A stretch of 64,000 bases of DNA from contig NZ_CP046654.1 of NCBI RefSeq assembly GCF_009759685.1, forward strand, positions 1,922,001-1,986,000. The letters are read 5' to 3'. Position 1 is the first letter of the stretch. Each line of letters opens with the position of its first letter. The stretch comes from Acinetobacter baumannii (GTDB taxonomy: Bacteria; Pseudomonadota; Gammaproteobacteria; Pseudomonadales; Moraxellaceae). Position numbers and translations under genes: made by a program. Under the pieces are notes generated by a model. That model saw nothing but the letters and a program-made list of their open reading frames with translations. It searched no databases and was not told the DNA's origin. Below, one piece after another: positions 45,175 through 54,512 of the stretch.

Positions 45175-47481
45175 ATGGTCACAGTACGTGAACAGTTACC
45201 TGAACAACTAACTGAGTTGTCAGAGGAAACGACTGTAGAGCATGCCGCCGAAACACAAGTCGGTTTAGCCTCATGGTTGGATCGGGTTCGTGAAATATTA
45301 GATGGGGCAGAGCTTAAACAACTCGAAGAGGTTGCGCATTTAACCCTACAAAAAGAGTTAGATTCAACGGTTAATCATCGTTCCAATACATTTGCTACTG
45401 GTGTTGGAATGGCTGATATTCTGGCGCATTTACATGTAGATGAAGATACTTTATCTGCTGCAATGCTTTATCGTAGTGTTCGTGAGGACATTACTGATAT
45501 AGAAGAAGTAAAGCGAAAGTTTGGTGAGCAAGTTTATAACCTTGTCAAAGGTACTTTGGCAATGGGTAAGCTTTCAGAGCTTATTGAAAAAAATAAACGA
45601 CTAGAAGACCATTTTAATAACAACCAACGGGAACATTTAAGCGGCATTTATAAAATGCTGATTTCAGTGACCGAAGATGTTCGTGTCGTTTTAATTAAGT
45701 TAGCTGAACGTACTTACTCTTTACGTGAGTTGGCAAACTCATCACGTGAACGTCAAGAGCGTGTGGCGCGTGAAATTTTAACTATTTATTCACCATTAGC
45801 GCATCGCCTTGGTATTGCACAGCTGAAGTGGGAACTTGAAGACTTAGCGTTTCGTTATTTGGCGCCAGACCGTTATAAAGAGATTGCTTCATTACTCAAT
45901 GAAAAACGTCTTGAGCGTGAACATTATATCCAGTTCGTGATAGACCGTTTAAAAAGTGAATTGGCGGCGCATGGTATTGAAGCTGAAATTACAGGTCGAG
46001 CAAAACACATTTATTCGATTTATCGAAAGATGAAAAGCAAAAACCTAAGTTTCGATCAGCTTTATGATATTCGTGCTTTACGTGTATTGGTGAATAGCGT
46101 ACCTGAGTGTTATCACTCATTAGGTATTGTTCATCAGATTTGGCGTCATATCCCACATCAGTTCGATGACTATATTACTAACCCGAAAGCCAATGGTTAT
46201 CGCTCATTACATACTGCTGTTATTGCTGAGAATAAATCCTTAGAGGTACAAATCCGTACTCATGAGATGCATGACGAAGCAGAGTTAGGGGTATGTTCGC
46301 ACTTTAACTATAAAGAAGGTTCAAAGAATACCGACCACTCTTTTAACCACCGTTTGCATTCGCTTCGTGCTGTTTTGGAACATTACCAAGAACGTAATGA
46401 AACAACAGTACATCAAAATGAAGATGAGACGGAAGGTTTTGATCAGCTTCAAGACTTTGAAGGTTTTGAAAAGATTTATGTCTTTAGTCGTGATGGTGAT
46501 ATTAAAGAGCTACCACGTGGCTCAACAGTTTTAGACTTTGCTTATCATGTGCATACAGAGGTAGGAAACAAGTGTTATGCAGCACGTGTTAACCAGCGCT
46601 ATGTACCATTAACCTATACGTTAAAAACAGGTGAGCAGGTTGAGATTTTAACCAAGAAGGATCGTGAGCCTAACCGTGACTGGTTGGTGAACTCTTTAGG
46701 TTATATCAAGACAGCTCGTGCCCGTGACAAATTACGTCATTGGTTCAGACAGCAAGACCGTAGTAAGAACCTTGAAGTTGGCCGTGAGTTACTAAACAAA
46801 GAATTGTCTCGATTGGCGATTCACCCTAAGAGTATCGATCTCAACGATTACTCGTCACATTTTAATGTGAAAACAGGGGATGATATTTTGGTTAGTCTGG
46901 TCAGCGGCGATATTAGTTTGCATGCTCTGATTAATCAGATTAATCGTCAAATGCATCTGGATCAGGATGAACCTGAACTGGTACTTAAACCAACATTAAA
47001 CCCACGTGCTAGTCATACTCTGTCTGCGCATGGCATCTTAATTGATGGTTTAGACAATGTTGAGCTACATATTGCGCAGTGTTGCCAACCAGTTCATGGT
47101 GAATCAATTGCCGGTTATATCACGTTGAACCGTGGGGTAAGTATTCATAAAGTCTTATGTTCTGATTATCAACGTATGATCAAGCAAGAGCCAGAACGTG
47201 CTGTTGAAGCCGATTGGGAAATGCAGCCAACTCGTGGTCAAAGTGTTCAAATTGTAGTTGAGGCTTATGATCGTCGTGGCTTACTCAAAGACTTAACTCA
47301 AGTGATTTTTTCTGACCAGATTAATATCCGTCAGGTGAACACAATTTCTGAGGCAGATGGTATTGCTAATATGAAGTTGCTCATTGAGGTGAAAGGCTTG
47401 GCTCAGCTTTCACGTTTGTTAGCTCGTTTAGAGCAACAACCGGGGATTATTAGCGCACGACGCATGATTCAAGGTGTTTAA
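45175..47481 (+). CDS. relA: GTP pyrophosphokinase RelA
   Basis: Ribosome-associated (p)ppGpp synthetase of the stringent response. Of 768 residues. The N-terminal hydrolase domain is inactive: the HD motif region reads SAAMLYRSVRED instead of the metal-binding HD...ED set of SpoT, as in other RelA proteins. Synthetase domain signatures are DIRALRVLV and NPKANGYRSLHTAVI (about 333-347). Then TGS (YVFSRDGDIKELPRGSTVLD), helical/zinc-finger segment with IAQCCQPVHGE, and ACT (VEAYDRRGLLKDLTQVI). GGAG lies before the ATG, 30 bases after rlmD. Followed by a strong terminator. Confidence 0.96.
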   Translation: MVTVREQLPEQLTELSEETTVEHAAETQVGLASWLDRVREILDGAELKQLEEVAHLTLQKELDSTVNHRSNTFATGVGMADILAHLHVDEDTLSAAMLYRSVREDITDIEEVKRKFGEQVYNLVKGTLAMGKLSELIEKNKRLEDHFNNNQREHLSGIYKMLISVTEDVRVVLIKLAERTYSLRELANSSRERQERVAREILTIYSPLAHRLGIAQLKWELEDLAFRYLAPDRYKEIASLLNEKRLEREHYIQFVIDRLKSELAAHGIEAEITGRAKHIYSIYRKMKSKNLSFDQLYDIRALRVLVNSVPECYHSLGIVHQIWRHIPHQFDDYITNPKANGYRSLHTAVIAENKSLEVQIRTHEMHDEAELGVCSHFNYKEGSKNTDHSFNHRLHSLRAVLEHYQERNETTVHQNEDETEGFDQLQDFEGFEKIYVFSRDGDIKELPRGSTVLDFAYHVHTEVGNKCYAARVNQRYVPLTYTLKTGEQVEILTKKDREPNRDWLVNSLGYIKTARARDKLRHWFRQQDRSKNLEVGRELLNKELSRLAIHPKSIDLNDYSSHFNVKTGDDILVSLVSGDISLHALINQINRQMHLDQDEPELVLKPTLNPRASHTLSAHGILIDGLDNVELHIAQCCQPVHGESIAGYITLNRGVSIHKVLCSDYQRMIKQEPERAVEADWEMQPTRGQSVQIVVEAYDRRGLLKDLTQVIFSDQINIRQVNTISEADGIANMKLLIEVKGLAQLSRLLARLEQQPGIISARRMIQGV

Positions 47482-47489
47482 CTAAATTG

Positions 47490-47522
47490 AGAAAAAGGCC
47501 GTCAATTGACGGCCTTTTTTAT
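47490..47522. terminator. Terminator between relA and the convergent SDR
   Basis: Stem AAAGGCCGTC/GACGGCCTTT with loop AATT (about 47495-47516), with A and T tracts on both sides; works for both converging genes. Confidence 0.93.
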
Positions 47523-47525
47523 AAG

Positions 47526-48299
47526 CTACTTTCTTGATAGATAAATATTAGTTAAACGATTTAAAAACTGGGGGCTTATTGTTGAGAGTTGATAAAGCAA
47601 TTTGGTTTTTATACCAACTGGAGTGTGAGTAGGTGTCCAGAAATGAGCTTTTTTCTCTACAAGTGAAAGCACCTGTTGAGCAATATCATTAGGCGTTAAA
47701 TCGACTCCCATGTTTTGAATAGAACCTGCATCCATATTGTTGACCATTGCGGTTTGTACAAATAAAGGCATCACATCTAAAACACGAATACCGTATTTTT
47801 TCCATTCCACATCTAAACCTTCGGTAATTCCTCTCACTGCAAATTTACTGGCCGAATAAGAAATGAGGTCAGCTTGCCCGTAAATTGCAGAAGCTGAAGA
47901 GAGATTAATGACTCGTGCAAAAGAAGCTTGCTTTAAATAAGGGAGTGCAGCATGGCAACCATTGATTACGCCGTTTACATTAATATTGATTGTTCTTTGG
48001 TGTGACTTGATATCGATATTTTCAAAGGCTCCGGAATATAAAATCCCTGCGTTATTCACCAAAATATTAAGCTCGCCAGCCCAGTCGGTAAATTCTTTTA
48101 ATATATGTTGCCACTGGCTGTAGTCACTGACATCTAGATACCCTGCGCATGCATTCGGCCCTAATTCCTGCGCTAAATTTTGAGCAAGCGATTCATTAAT
48201 GTCATAAATGCCGACTTTATAACCCCGCTGATAAAATACCCGTGCAATTTCTGCTCCAATACCTTGAGCTGCGCCACTAATCAGAATGCTATGTTTCAT
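47526..48299 (-). CDS. Short-chain dehydrogenase/reductase
   Basis: A 257-residue classical SDR. Seen: SGAAQGIGAEIA (residues 8-19) as cofactor motif, IYDINESLA with Asp suggesting NAD preference, LDVSDYSQW, NNAGILYSG (about 84), Ser in INLSSASAIYG (about 136) and YSASKFAVRG (Tyr and Lys about 149-153). C-terminal tail NIYLSRK is basic. Substrate unknown. Divergent from mazG and convergent with relA, so it interrupts the relA-mazG adjacency seen in enterobacteria. Confidence 0.88.
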   Translation of the reverse strand: MKHSILISGAAQGIGAEIARVFYQRGYKVGIYDINESLAQNLAQELGPNACAGYLDVSDYSQWQHILKEFTDWAGELNILVNNAGILYSGAFENIDIKSHQRTININVNGVINGCHAALPYLKQASFARVINLSSASAIYGQADLISYSASKFAVRGITEGLDVEWKKYGIRVLDVMPLFVQTAMVNNMDAGSIQNMGVDLTPNDIAQQVLSLVEKKAHFWTPTHTPVGIKTKLLYQLSTISPQFLNRLTNIYLSRK

Positions 48300-48410
48300 C
48301 TTTTTTTCTCTTTATCGTTACAATATGACGAATGATTTGCCGCTTTAATTTTGATCATAGCAAATTAAGATTTTAAAGTTACTGACCAATTTTTTGAACT
48401 TGAGGGTTAC

Positions 48411-49217
48411 ATGGATAAATTGCTTAAAATTATGCAAGAGCTACGTGAAAAATGTCCGTGGGACCAAGAGCAAACTCCAATGTCACTGACTAAATATGCG
48501 ATTGAAGAGGCATATGAAGTCGAGGCTGCCATTCGTCAAGGTGACATTAATGAAATTCGGAATGAATTGGGTGATCTGTTATTACAAGTGGTATTTCAAT
48601 CGCAAATGTTTAGCGAGCAGGGGGCGTTCAATTTTCAAGATGTGGTTGAGGCAATTAGCGAAAAATTAGTACGACGTCATCCGCACGTTTTTCAAGCAGA
48701 CCAATTTAACAACTTAACACCAGAACAAGTAAGTGAGTTATGGAAACAAATTAAACAACAAGAAAAGCAAGGAAAACCACAATCAAGATTAGATGAAATT
48801 AAACATGGACCAGCACTATCTCAAGCGCAGGAAATTCAAAAAAATGTTGCAAAAGTTGGGTTCGATTTTGAAACGGTAGAAGATGCTTATACAAAATTAG
48901 AAGAAGAATTAGATGAGTTTAAACAGGCGCTTAAAAATCAAAATAGTGATGAAATTCAAGATGAATTTGGAGACTGCCTGTTTTCATTAGTCAATGTAGG
49001 ACGTAAACTTGGCATTTCAAGTGAAAGTTCACTTTTATCAACCATACATAAATTTAGAAGTCGTTTTGCTTTTATTGAAGAGCAAGCCATAAAACAGCAA
49101 AGAACATTGGAAGACATGACCTTGTCCGAAATGGATGAATTGTGGAATCAGGCAAAACGACAATTAAAATCAGGGGAAAAACCACATGCAATACAGCATG
49201 AGATTTTGGAAAAATAA
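48411..49217 (+). CDS. mazG: Nucleoside triphosphate pyrophosphohydrolase MazG
   Basis: House-cleaning NTP pyrophosphatase of 268 residues with two MazG repeats. N-terminal repeat: CPWDQEQTPMSLTKYAIEEA followed by EVEAAI and ELGDLLLQVVF (EExxE...ExxD metal site). C-terminal repeat: VGFDFETVEDAYTKLEEELDE and EFGDCLFSLVNVGRK. E. coli MazG lowers (p)ppGpp by removing nucleotide precursors, which suits its closeness to relA. The ATG at 48411 follows GAGGG. Its last 31 bases overlap the ComEA-like gene in another frame. Confidence 0.95.
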   Translation: MDKLLKIMQELREKCPWDQEQTPMSLTKYAIEEAYEVEAAIRQGDINEIRNELGDLLLQVVFQSQMFSEQGAFNFQDVVEAISEKLVRRHPHVFQADQFNNLTPEQVSELWKQIKQQEKQGKPQSRLDEIKHGPALSQAQEIQKNVAKVGFDFETVEDAYTKLEEELDEFKQALKNQNSDEIQDEFGDCLFSLVNVGRKLGISSESSLLSTIHKFRSRFAFIEEQAIKQQRTLEDMTLSEMDELWNQAKRQLKSGEKPHAIQHEILEK

Positions 49218-49596
49218 GTATTTTATTTTAATAATGTTGTGCTTGGGAGTAGTTTCACCTTCAGTTTACGCTCAATCTTTTGATCAAAACTTTCAAGAAT
49301 GGAAGGCTAAACAGCAGATGTATGACCAAAAGTTAAAGATCACTAAGTCTTCTCATTCTAATGGTTCTAAAATTTCTCAAACTAAAAATTTTAATGACTT
49401 TACAGGGCAAATTCATTTGAATCAGGCGAATGTAAATGAGTTTCAGCAATTAAAAGGTGTAGGTGAGAAAAAGGCTCAAGCGATTGTAGAATACAGGCAA
49501 AAGAACGGTAGCTTTAAAAATATTGACGAAATTAAAAACGTTAAAGGAATTGGACCAGCTATTTTTGAAAAAAATAAATCGCGTTTAGCCTTATAA
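49186..49596 (+). CDS. ComEA-like exported helix-hairpin-helix DNA-binding protein
   Basis: A 136-residue predicted periplasmic protein. Signal peptide YFILIMLCLGVVSPSVYAQS, a 50-residue polar linker, and a C-terminal double helix-hairpin-helix domain (IHLNQANVNEFQQLKGVGEK, then NGSFKNIDEIKNVKGIGPAI). ComEA homologues bind incoming DNA during natural transformation, consistent with competent Acinetobacter; with the linker present it is longer than the minimal single-domain Gram-negative form. The start ATG at 49186 has GGGGAAAAA upstream and lies inside mazG, overlapping by 32 bases, so it is translated from the mazG mRNA. Confidence 0.88.
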   Translation: MQYSMRFWKNKYFILIMLCLGVVSPSVYAQSFDQNFQEWKAKQQMYDQKLKITKSSHSNGSKISQTKNFNDFTGQIHLNQANVNEFQQLKGVGEKKAQAIVEYRQKNGSFKNIDEIKNVKGIGPAIFEKNKSRLAL

Positions 49597-49720
49597 AAGT
49601 TCTATTCGTCAATTATCATTTCCTGCGCAATCTAAGAGAATCAAATTGCCCTTTGTGTGTGTTAGAGCTATGATTAGCGACAACTTGTTATTTACGTCCT
49701 GACGTAGGAGACAGCGTCTT

Positions 49721-51184
49721 TTGCAAACCTTGCGAGCGTCAAAATGTGGTTTGTCCACAGCCCAACTTCCTTCTTCGATTTTAGATGTGATCGATAGTCT
49801 GACTAAAGCAGGCTATGAAGCTTATATTGTTGGGGGTGGTGTCCGTGATTTAATGCTAGGACTCAATCCTAAAGATTTCGATGCAGTCACCAATGCAACA
49901 CCTTCTCAAATTAAAGAAGTTTTTGGCCGTCGATGCCGAATTATTGGCCGTCGATTTGAATTGGCACATGTCTATTCAGGACGTGAGCTAATCGAAGTTG
50001 CCACTTTCCGTGCTCCTCCTAAAAAAGCGGTGACCAGTGCTTCGGGCATGATTTTACGTGACAACAACTGGGGAACCATCGAACAGGACTTTGCTCGACG
50101 CGATTTTTCTATCAATACTCTGTACTACCAGCCGCGTAAGGGTATTGTGCTCGATTTCTGTAAAGCAATTGATGATGTCAAAAGTAAGACTTTACGTTTA
50201 TTGGGCGATCCTGTGCAACGTTTTGAAGAAGATCCGGTGCGTATGCTTCGGACATTACGTTTTGCAGCTAAACTCAACTTTAAAATTGATCCGGCAATTC
50301 TCGACATTTTTGATGTTGAGATGACGCAATTACTTCGTGATGTTTCACCACACCGTTTATATGATGAGTCTCAAAAGCTTTTCACAATGGGGCATTTGGC
50401 ACGCGTATTACCAATGTTGATTGACTTTGGCGTGTGGAAACAGCTTTTTGCTGATATTCGTCCGGATCTCACTCCATTTATTCAACGTGCAGCAAAAAAT
50501 ACTGATCAACGTATTCAGGTGGGTAAAACGATTAATCCGGCATTTTTCTATGCGGTTTTATTGTGGCAGCCATTTTTAGAGCGTTGTGATTTTTATTTAT
50601 CAAAAGGCGTTGTTCCGGCCGAAGCACGTGCTCAAGCAGGTTTGGATGTTTTAAAACGTCAAGCAACACGCACAGTTATTCCTCGTTTTGCCGAAACTTT
50701 TATTCGTGAAGTTTGGGAAATGCAAACCCGTTTGCTTAATCCAAAACCACAGCAAATTGAAGCATTGGCAAGCCATGCTCGTTTCCGCGCTGGATTTGAT
50801 TTCTTATTACTTCGTGAAAAGTCAGGTGATGACACAACACAGGGAATGGGAAGCTGGTGGGAAGCTTACCAAGAAATGTCAAACGACGAAAAAGAAGCTG
50901 CGATTAGCCAATATAATCGTCAGAAGGCGAAAAGTCGTCGTAAGGTTGCTGCTGAGCCTGTTGAAAGCAATAAAGTTGATACGGAAATTGAGCCTTTGGT
51001 TGATGTTCCAGAGCCTCGAAGCCGTCGTGGTAAAAAAGAGCGTGCACGACAAGAGCAGTCTATTGACCGTTTTATTGAAAAATCTTCCGCAGCACAAACG
51101 AATGTGATGAGTGATCATCCAATTTTAAAGCGCAAGCGGGTACAACGTGATTTGAGCCAAGTTATTTTTGGGCCGACACAATGA
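49721..51184 (+). CDS. pcnB: Poly(A) polymerase I
   Basis: Nucleotidyltransferase that adds 3' A-tails to RNA and marks it for decay. Up to 487 residues from TTG at 49721; GGAG is about 11 bases ahead and other TTG starts nearby are possible, so the first 10-20 residues are uncertain. Seen: VGGGVRDLMLGLNPKDFDAV with the catalytic DxD, RRCRIIGRRFELAHV, RRDFSINTLYY (second metal site), EEDPVRMLRTLRFAAKL and a basic C-terminal tail (RQKAKSRRKVA; RSRRGKKERARQEQ) for RNA binding. Stop overlaps the folK start by 4 bases (ATGA). Confidence 0.93.
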   Translation: MQTLRASKCGLSTAQLPSSILDVIDSLTKAGYEAYIVGGGVRDLMLGLNPKDFDAVTNATPSQIKEVFGRRCRIIGRRFELAHVYSGRELIEVATFRAPPKKAVTSASGMILRDNNWGTIEQDFARRDFSINTLYYQPRKGIVLDFCKAIDDVKSKTLRLLGDPVQRFEEDPVRMLRTLRFAAKLNFKIDPAILDIFDVEMTQLLRDVSPHRLYDESQKLFTMGHLARVLPMLIDFGVWKQLFADIRPDLTPFIQRAAKNTDQRIQVGKTINPAFFYAVLLWQPFLERCDFYLSKGVVPAEARAQAGLDVLKRQATRTVIPRFAETFIREVWEMQTRLLNPKPQQIEALASHARFRAGFDFLLLREKSGDDTTQGMGSWWEAYQEMSNDEKEAAISQYNRQKAKSRRKVAAEPVESNKVDTEIEPLVDVPEPRSRRGKKERARQEQSIDRFIEKSSAAQTNVMSDHPILKRKRVQRDLSQVIFGPTQ

Positions 51185-51663
51185 CAGTAACCACATATAT
51201 TGGCTTAGGAAGTAACCTAGGTGACTCACGCCAGATGCTGTCTGAAGCGATAGCCAAACTTAAATCTCTTGGTGAAGTGAAAGTATCTAAACTTTACCAA
51301 AGTCCCCCTATGGGTCCCCAAGATCAGCCGAATTATCTAAATGCAGTCGCTCAGCTAAAAACCGAGTTACTTCCGCTTGAATTACTTGATCAGTTACAGC
51401 GTTTTGAGCAGGAAGCTGGGCGGGTGAGACTCCGTCATTGGGGGGAGCGAACTTTAGATCTTGATCTACTGATTTATGGCAATGAAAAAATACAAAATGA
51501 GCGCTTAACGGTGCCGCATGTAGGGATATTACAACGAGATTTTGTTGTGATTCCTTTATTAGATTTAGATGCTGATCTACATATTAATGATCAGCCACTT
51601 AAAAATTTAGAACTCATACAGCAGCCAACGCTGACTGTACTTGCTGATGAGTCTTGGGCTTAA
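51181..51663 (+). CDS. folK: 2-amino-4-hydroxy-6-hydroxymethyldihydropteridine pyrophosphokinase
   Basis: HPPK transfers pyrophosphate from ATP to the pterin in folate synthesis. Of 160 residues, normal length. Seen: YIGLGSNLGDSRQML (5-19), the substrate segment QSPPMGPQDQPNYLNAVAQL, and the metal/ATP motif HWGERTLDLDLLIYG with both Asp (about 84-98). The ATG overlaps the pcnB stop (ATGA). panB follows after 45 bases, as in E. coli (pcnB-folK-panB-panC). Confidence 0.96.
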   Translation: MTVTTYIGLGSNLGDSRQMLSEAIAKLKSLGEVKVSKLYQSPPMGPQDQPNYLNAVAQLKTELLPLELLDQLQRFEQEAGRVRLRHWGERTLDLDLLIYGNEKIQNERLTVPHVGILQRDFVVIPLLDLDADLHINDQPLKNLELIQQPTLTVLADESWA

Positions 51664-51708
51664 AGCCGGACTTATTACGTTCTGCAAACTCCTGTAGAGG
51701 ATACCATC

Positions 51709-52518
51709 ATGATTAGTCTAAGTGACTTAAGAAAATTTAAAGCCGAAGGACGTAAGTTCTCTTGCCTAACTTGTTACGATGCAAGTATGGCAAAAGCAAT
51801 GGAACTTGCTGAAATTGATACGATCTTAATTGGTGATTCTCTTGGAATGGCAATTCAGGGGCGTGACTCAACTTTACCTGTAACTGTTGAAGACATGGCC
51901 TATCATACAGCGGCAGTCCGTCGCGGTAATCAGCATGCTTTAATTATGACTGACTTACCATTTATGAGTTATGCCACTTTAAACGATGCTTTGCAGAATG
52001 CGAAAACAGTTATGCAAGCTGGTGCCCAAATGATCAAAATCGAAGGTGGTGCATGGCTAAGTGAAACTGTCCAAGTGTTAACACGTAATGGTGTGCCTGT
52101 ATGTGTACATTTAGGTTTAACTCCTCAGTCTGTACATGTATTTGGTGGCTACAAGTTACAAGCTAGAACGCGTGAAGCAGCTGATCAGCTTATTGCCGAT
52201 TGTACGGCGGTGGTTGAAGCGGGCGCGGCAGTTTTATTACTTGAATGCGTTCCGGCACAATTAGGTCAAGAAATTGCCGAATTGTTCCCAAATACTCCTG
52301 TGATCGGTATTGGGGCAGGTAATGCGACTGATGGTCAGGTATTGGTTGTACAAGACATGTTAGGACTAACGTTTGGTCGAGTTGCGCGTTTTGTACGTAA
52401 CTTTATGAAAGAGCAATCTGGTGAAACAGCGATTTTAGATGCTTTTAAAGCTTTTCATGCTGCTGTACAAGATCAGTCGTTCCCAGCTAAAGAACACACT
52501 TTCCAAGTTGAGCTGTAA
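51709..52518 (+). CDS. panB: 3-methyl-2-oxobutanoate hydroxymethyltransferase
   Basis: First committed step of pantothenate synthesis, using methylene-tetrahydrofolate to make ketopantoate. Of 269 residues. Seen: LIGDSLGMAIQGRDSTLPV (metal-binding Asp), MAYHTAAVRRG, KIEGGAW, CVHLGLTPQSVHVFGGYK, the catalytic Glu in LLECVPAQL and GIGAGNATDGQVLVVQDMLG. GAGG precedes the ATG. Its substrate is the product of the ilv pathway encoded at 8-11 kb; panC starts 3 bases later. Confidence 0.97.
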   Translation: MISLSDLRKFKAEGRKFSCLTCYDASMAKAMELAEIDTILIGDSLGMAIQGRDSTLPVTVEDMAYHTAAVRRGNQHALIMTDLPFMSYATLNDALQNAKTVMQAGAQMIKIEGGAWLSETVQVLTRNGVPVCVHLGLTPQSVHVFGGYKLQARTREAADQLIADCTAVVEAGAAVLLLECVPAQLGQEIAELFPNTPVIGIGAGNATDGQVLVVQDMLGLTFGRVARFVRNFMKEQSGETAILDAFKAFHAAVQDQSFPAKEHTFQVEL

Positions 52519-52521
52519 TTC

Positions 52522-53370
52522 ATGAAAACAGAAACCACTATACAAGGCTTAGCTGCTTCTTTAAATCCTGCTAGAGCTGCACGTAAAATCATTGGTTTTG
52601 TCCCAACGATGGGAAATCTACATGAAGGCCACCTCACTCTTGTTCGTGAAGCGAAAAAGTTATGTGATGTTGTGGTTGTGAGTATCTTCGTGAACCCAAC
52701 ACAGTTTGGTCCGGGTGAAGATTTTGATAATTATCCGCGTACGTTAGAGCAGGATAGTCGTCTACTTGCAGATGTTGGCTGTGACATTATTTTTGCACCA
52801 TCAGTTGAACAAATGTACGGTACACAACCTCGCTTAACTAACATTAGCGTCAGTCAAATTACTGATGATTTATGTGGAAGCTCACGTCCGGGGCACTTTG
52901 ATGGCGTAGCACTGGTTGTCACCAAACTCTTTAATATTGTGCAACCGAATTATGCTTTCTTTGGTCAAAAAGACTACCAGCAATTAGCAGTGATTCGCCA
53001 GTTTGTACAGGATTTGAATATTCCGTTAGAAGTTATTGGCGTACCAATTGTTCGTGCAGAAGACGGTTTGGCACTGAGTTCAAGAAATGGTTACTTGACT
53101 CCTGAACAGCGTCAGGTTGCACCAGTCATTTATCAAGGTTTAAAACAAGCCGAAGAGCAATTACACCAAGGTAAAGATTTACAACAAGTCTTGGCAGATT
53201 TGAAAACACTGTTGACAGACAATGGTTTTGTTGTGGATTATGTGGAGGCTCGCCAACCTAATTTGTTAGCTGCTTCTCAATTTGATCGTGATATTGTGTT
53301 GTTTGTCGCGGCGAAATTAGGTGGAACGCGTTTAATTGATAATCTACAAGTTGCCTTTACACCTCAATAA
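52522..53370 (+). CDS. panC: Pantothenate synthetase
   Basis: ATP-dependent condensation of pantoate with beta-alanine. Of 282 residues. Seen: [15 protein letters not shown] (HIGH-like, about 28-42), [43 protein letters not shown] and the KMSKS-equivalent [13 protein letters not shown] (about 190). The ATG follows the panB stop after 3 bases. The C-terminal dimer domain is complete. Confidence 0.97.
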
Positions 53371-53392
53371 TATATAAAAGGACAGCCATGCC

Positions 53393-54244
53393 ATGAAGCG
53401 TATACTTATCGTGACAGGACAGTCTGGTTCAGGAAAATCTTCAGCTCTTCAAGTATTAGAAGATTTGGGCTACTACTGTATTGATAATTTACCTTTGGCA
53501 TTGCTGCCTGAAATTGTGGCAAAGCTAGATCATGAAAATAATCTTGAGCAGCTTGCTTTAGGAGTGGATGTACGAAGTACTCGGGCAGATATGCAAGAGT
53601 TCGACCATGTTTTTGAGCAATTACAGAAACATGGTACGGTTGATGTGATTTATCTGACGACACAAGACCAAGATTTGATTGCACGATTTAGTGCTTCACG
53701 TCGTCCACATCCGTTAGCAAATCGTTTCAAAAGCCTTTTACAGTGTATTCATGAAGAAAAGCAGTTGCTGATTCCAATTCAGTTTCGTGCCACTGTTCAC
53801 ATTGATACTACAGATAAAAGTGTTCACGATTTAAAACATATCTTGCTATCAAAACTAGGGCAGTCAGATAATCTGATTGTTATATTGCAGTCATTTGGTT
53901 ATAAACATGGCATTCCTTTAGATGCCGACTATGTTTTTGACGTACGGCATTTACCAAATCCGCATTGGGATTTAGAATTACGCCGCTTTTCTGGTTTAGA
54001 CGAGCCAGTTAAACAATTTTTAGAAGCAAGTCCACAAGCAAATGAAATGTTTGAGGACATTCTCCACTTCTTAAAAAAATGGCTGCCGGCATTTGCTGAA
54101 GGGCATCGTCACTATATGACGATTTCAATAGGTTGCACAGGCGGCCAGCATCGTTCAGTTTATATGGTAGATAGACTAAAACAAGCACTTGAGGCAGAAT
54201 GGTCTGTTCAGGTCTTACACAGAGAAATGAAGCACTGGTCATGA
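53393..54244 (+). CDS. rapZ: RNase adapter protein RapZ
   Basis: P-loop protein of the YvcJ/RapZ family; in enterobacteria it delivers small RNAs GlmZ/GlmY to RNase E and so sets GlmS levels. Of 283 residues. Seen: Walker [14 protein letters not shown] (residues 7-19), [11 protein letters not shown], Walker-B-like VIYLTTQDQ, and the C-terminal sensor/RNA-binding domain with [10 protein letters not shown] and [17 protein letters not shown]. The stop overlaps the npr start (ATGA). RapZ-HPr(Ntr) linkage is common; the other rpoN-ptsN genes of that cluster are not here. Confidence 0.95.
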
Positions 54245-54510
54245 TAGACACAACTGTTGATGTAATTAATAAACTCGGTTTACATGCACGTGCATCAGGA
54301 AAACTGATAGAGGTCACTACAAAGTTTCGTTCGTCAATTCAAATTGGTAAGGGCGATCATTTAGTAGATGCAAAGAATATTATGTCGTTACTGATGTTAG
54401 GTGCAGGTAAAGGGACTACTTTACGTTTAGTCATTGATGGCACTGACGAAGAACAGGCATTAAATGAAGTACAGGCGTTATTCGCCGCAAAATTTTATGA
54501 GGCAGATTAA
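54241..54510 (+). CDS. HPr-family phosphocarrier (nitrogen PTS, NPr-like)
   Basis: An 89-residue HPr-fold protein. The ATG at 54241 overlaps the rapZ stop and yields [20 protein letters not shown], with active-site His15 in LGLHARAS and the HPr serine region [10 protein letters not shown] near residue 46. Position after rapZ and absence of sugar PTS genes nearby suggest NPr (PtsO) of the nitrogen phosphotransfer chain rather than a sugar HPr. The gene reads in the same direction as darP, 2 bases later. Confidence 0.92.
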
Positions 54511-54512
54511 TC

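Noticed and set aside
45175..46000. RelA considered as a bifunctional Rel/SpoT enzyme
   Set aside because: The hydrolase metal-binding HD residues are absent (SAAMLYRSVRED), as in dedicated RelA proteins.
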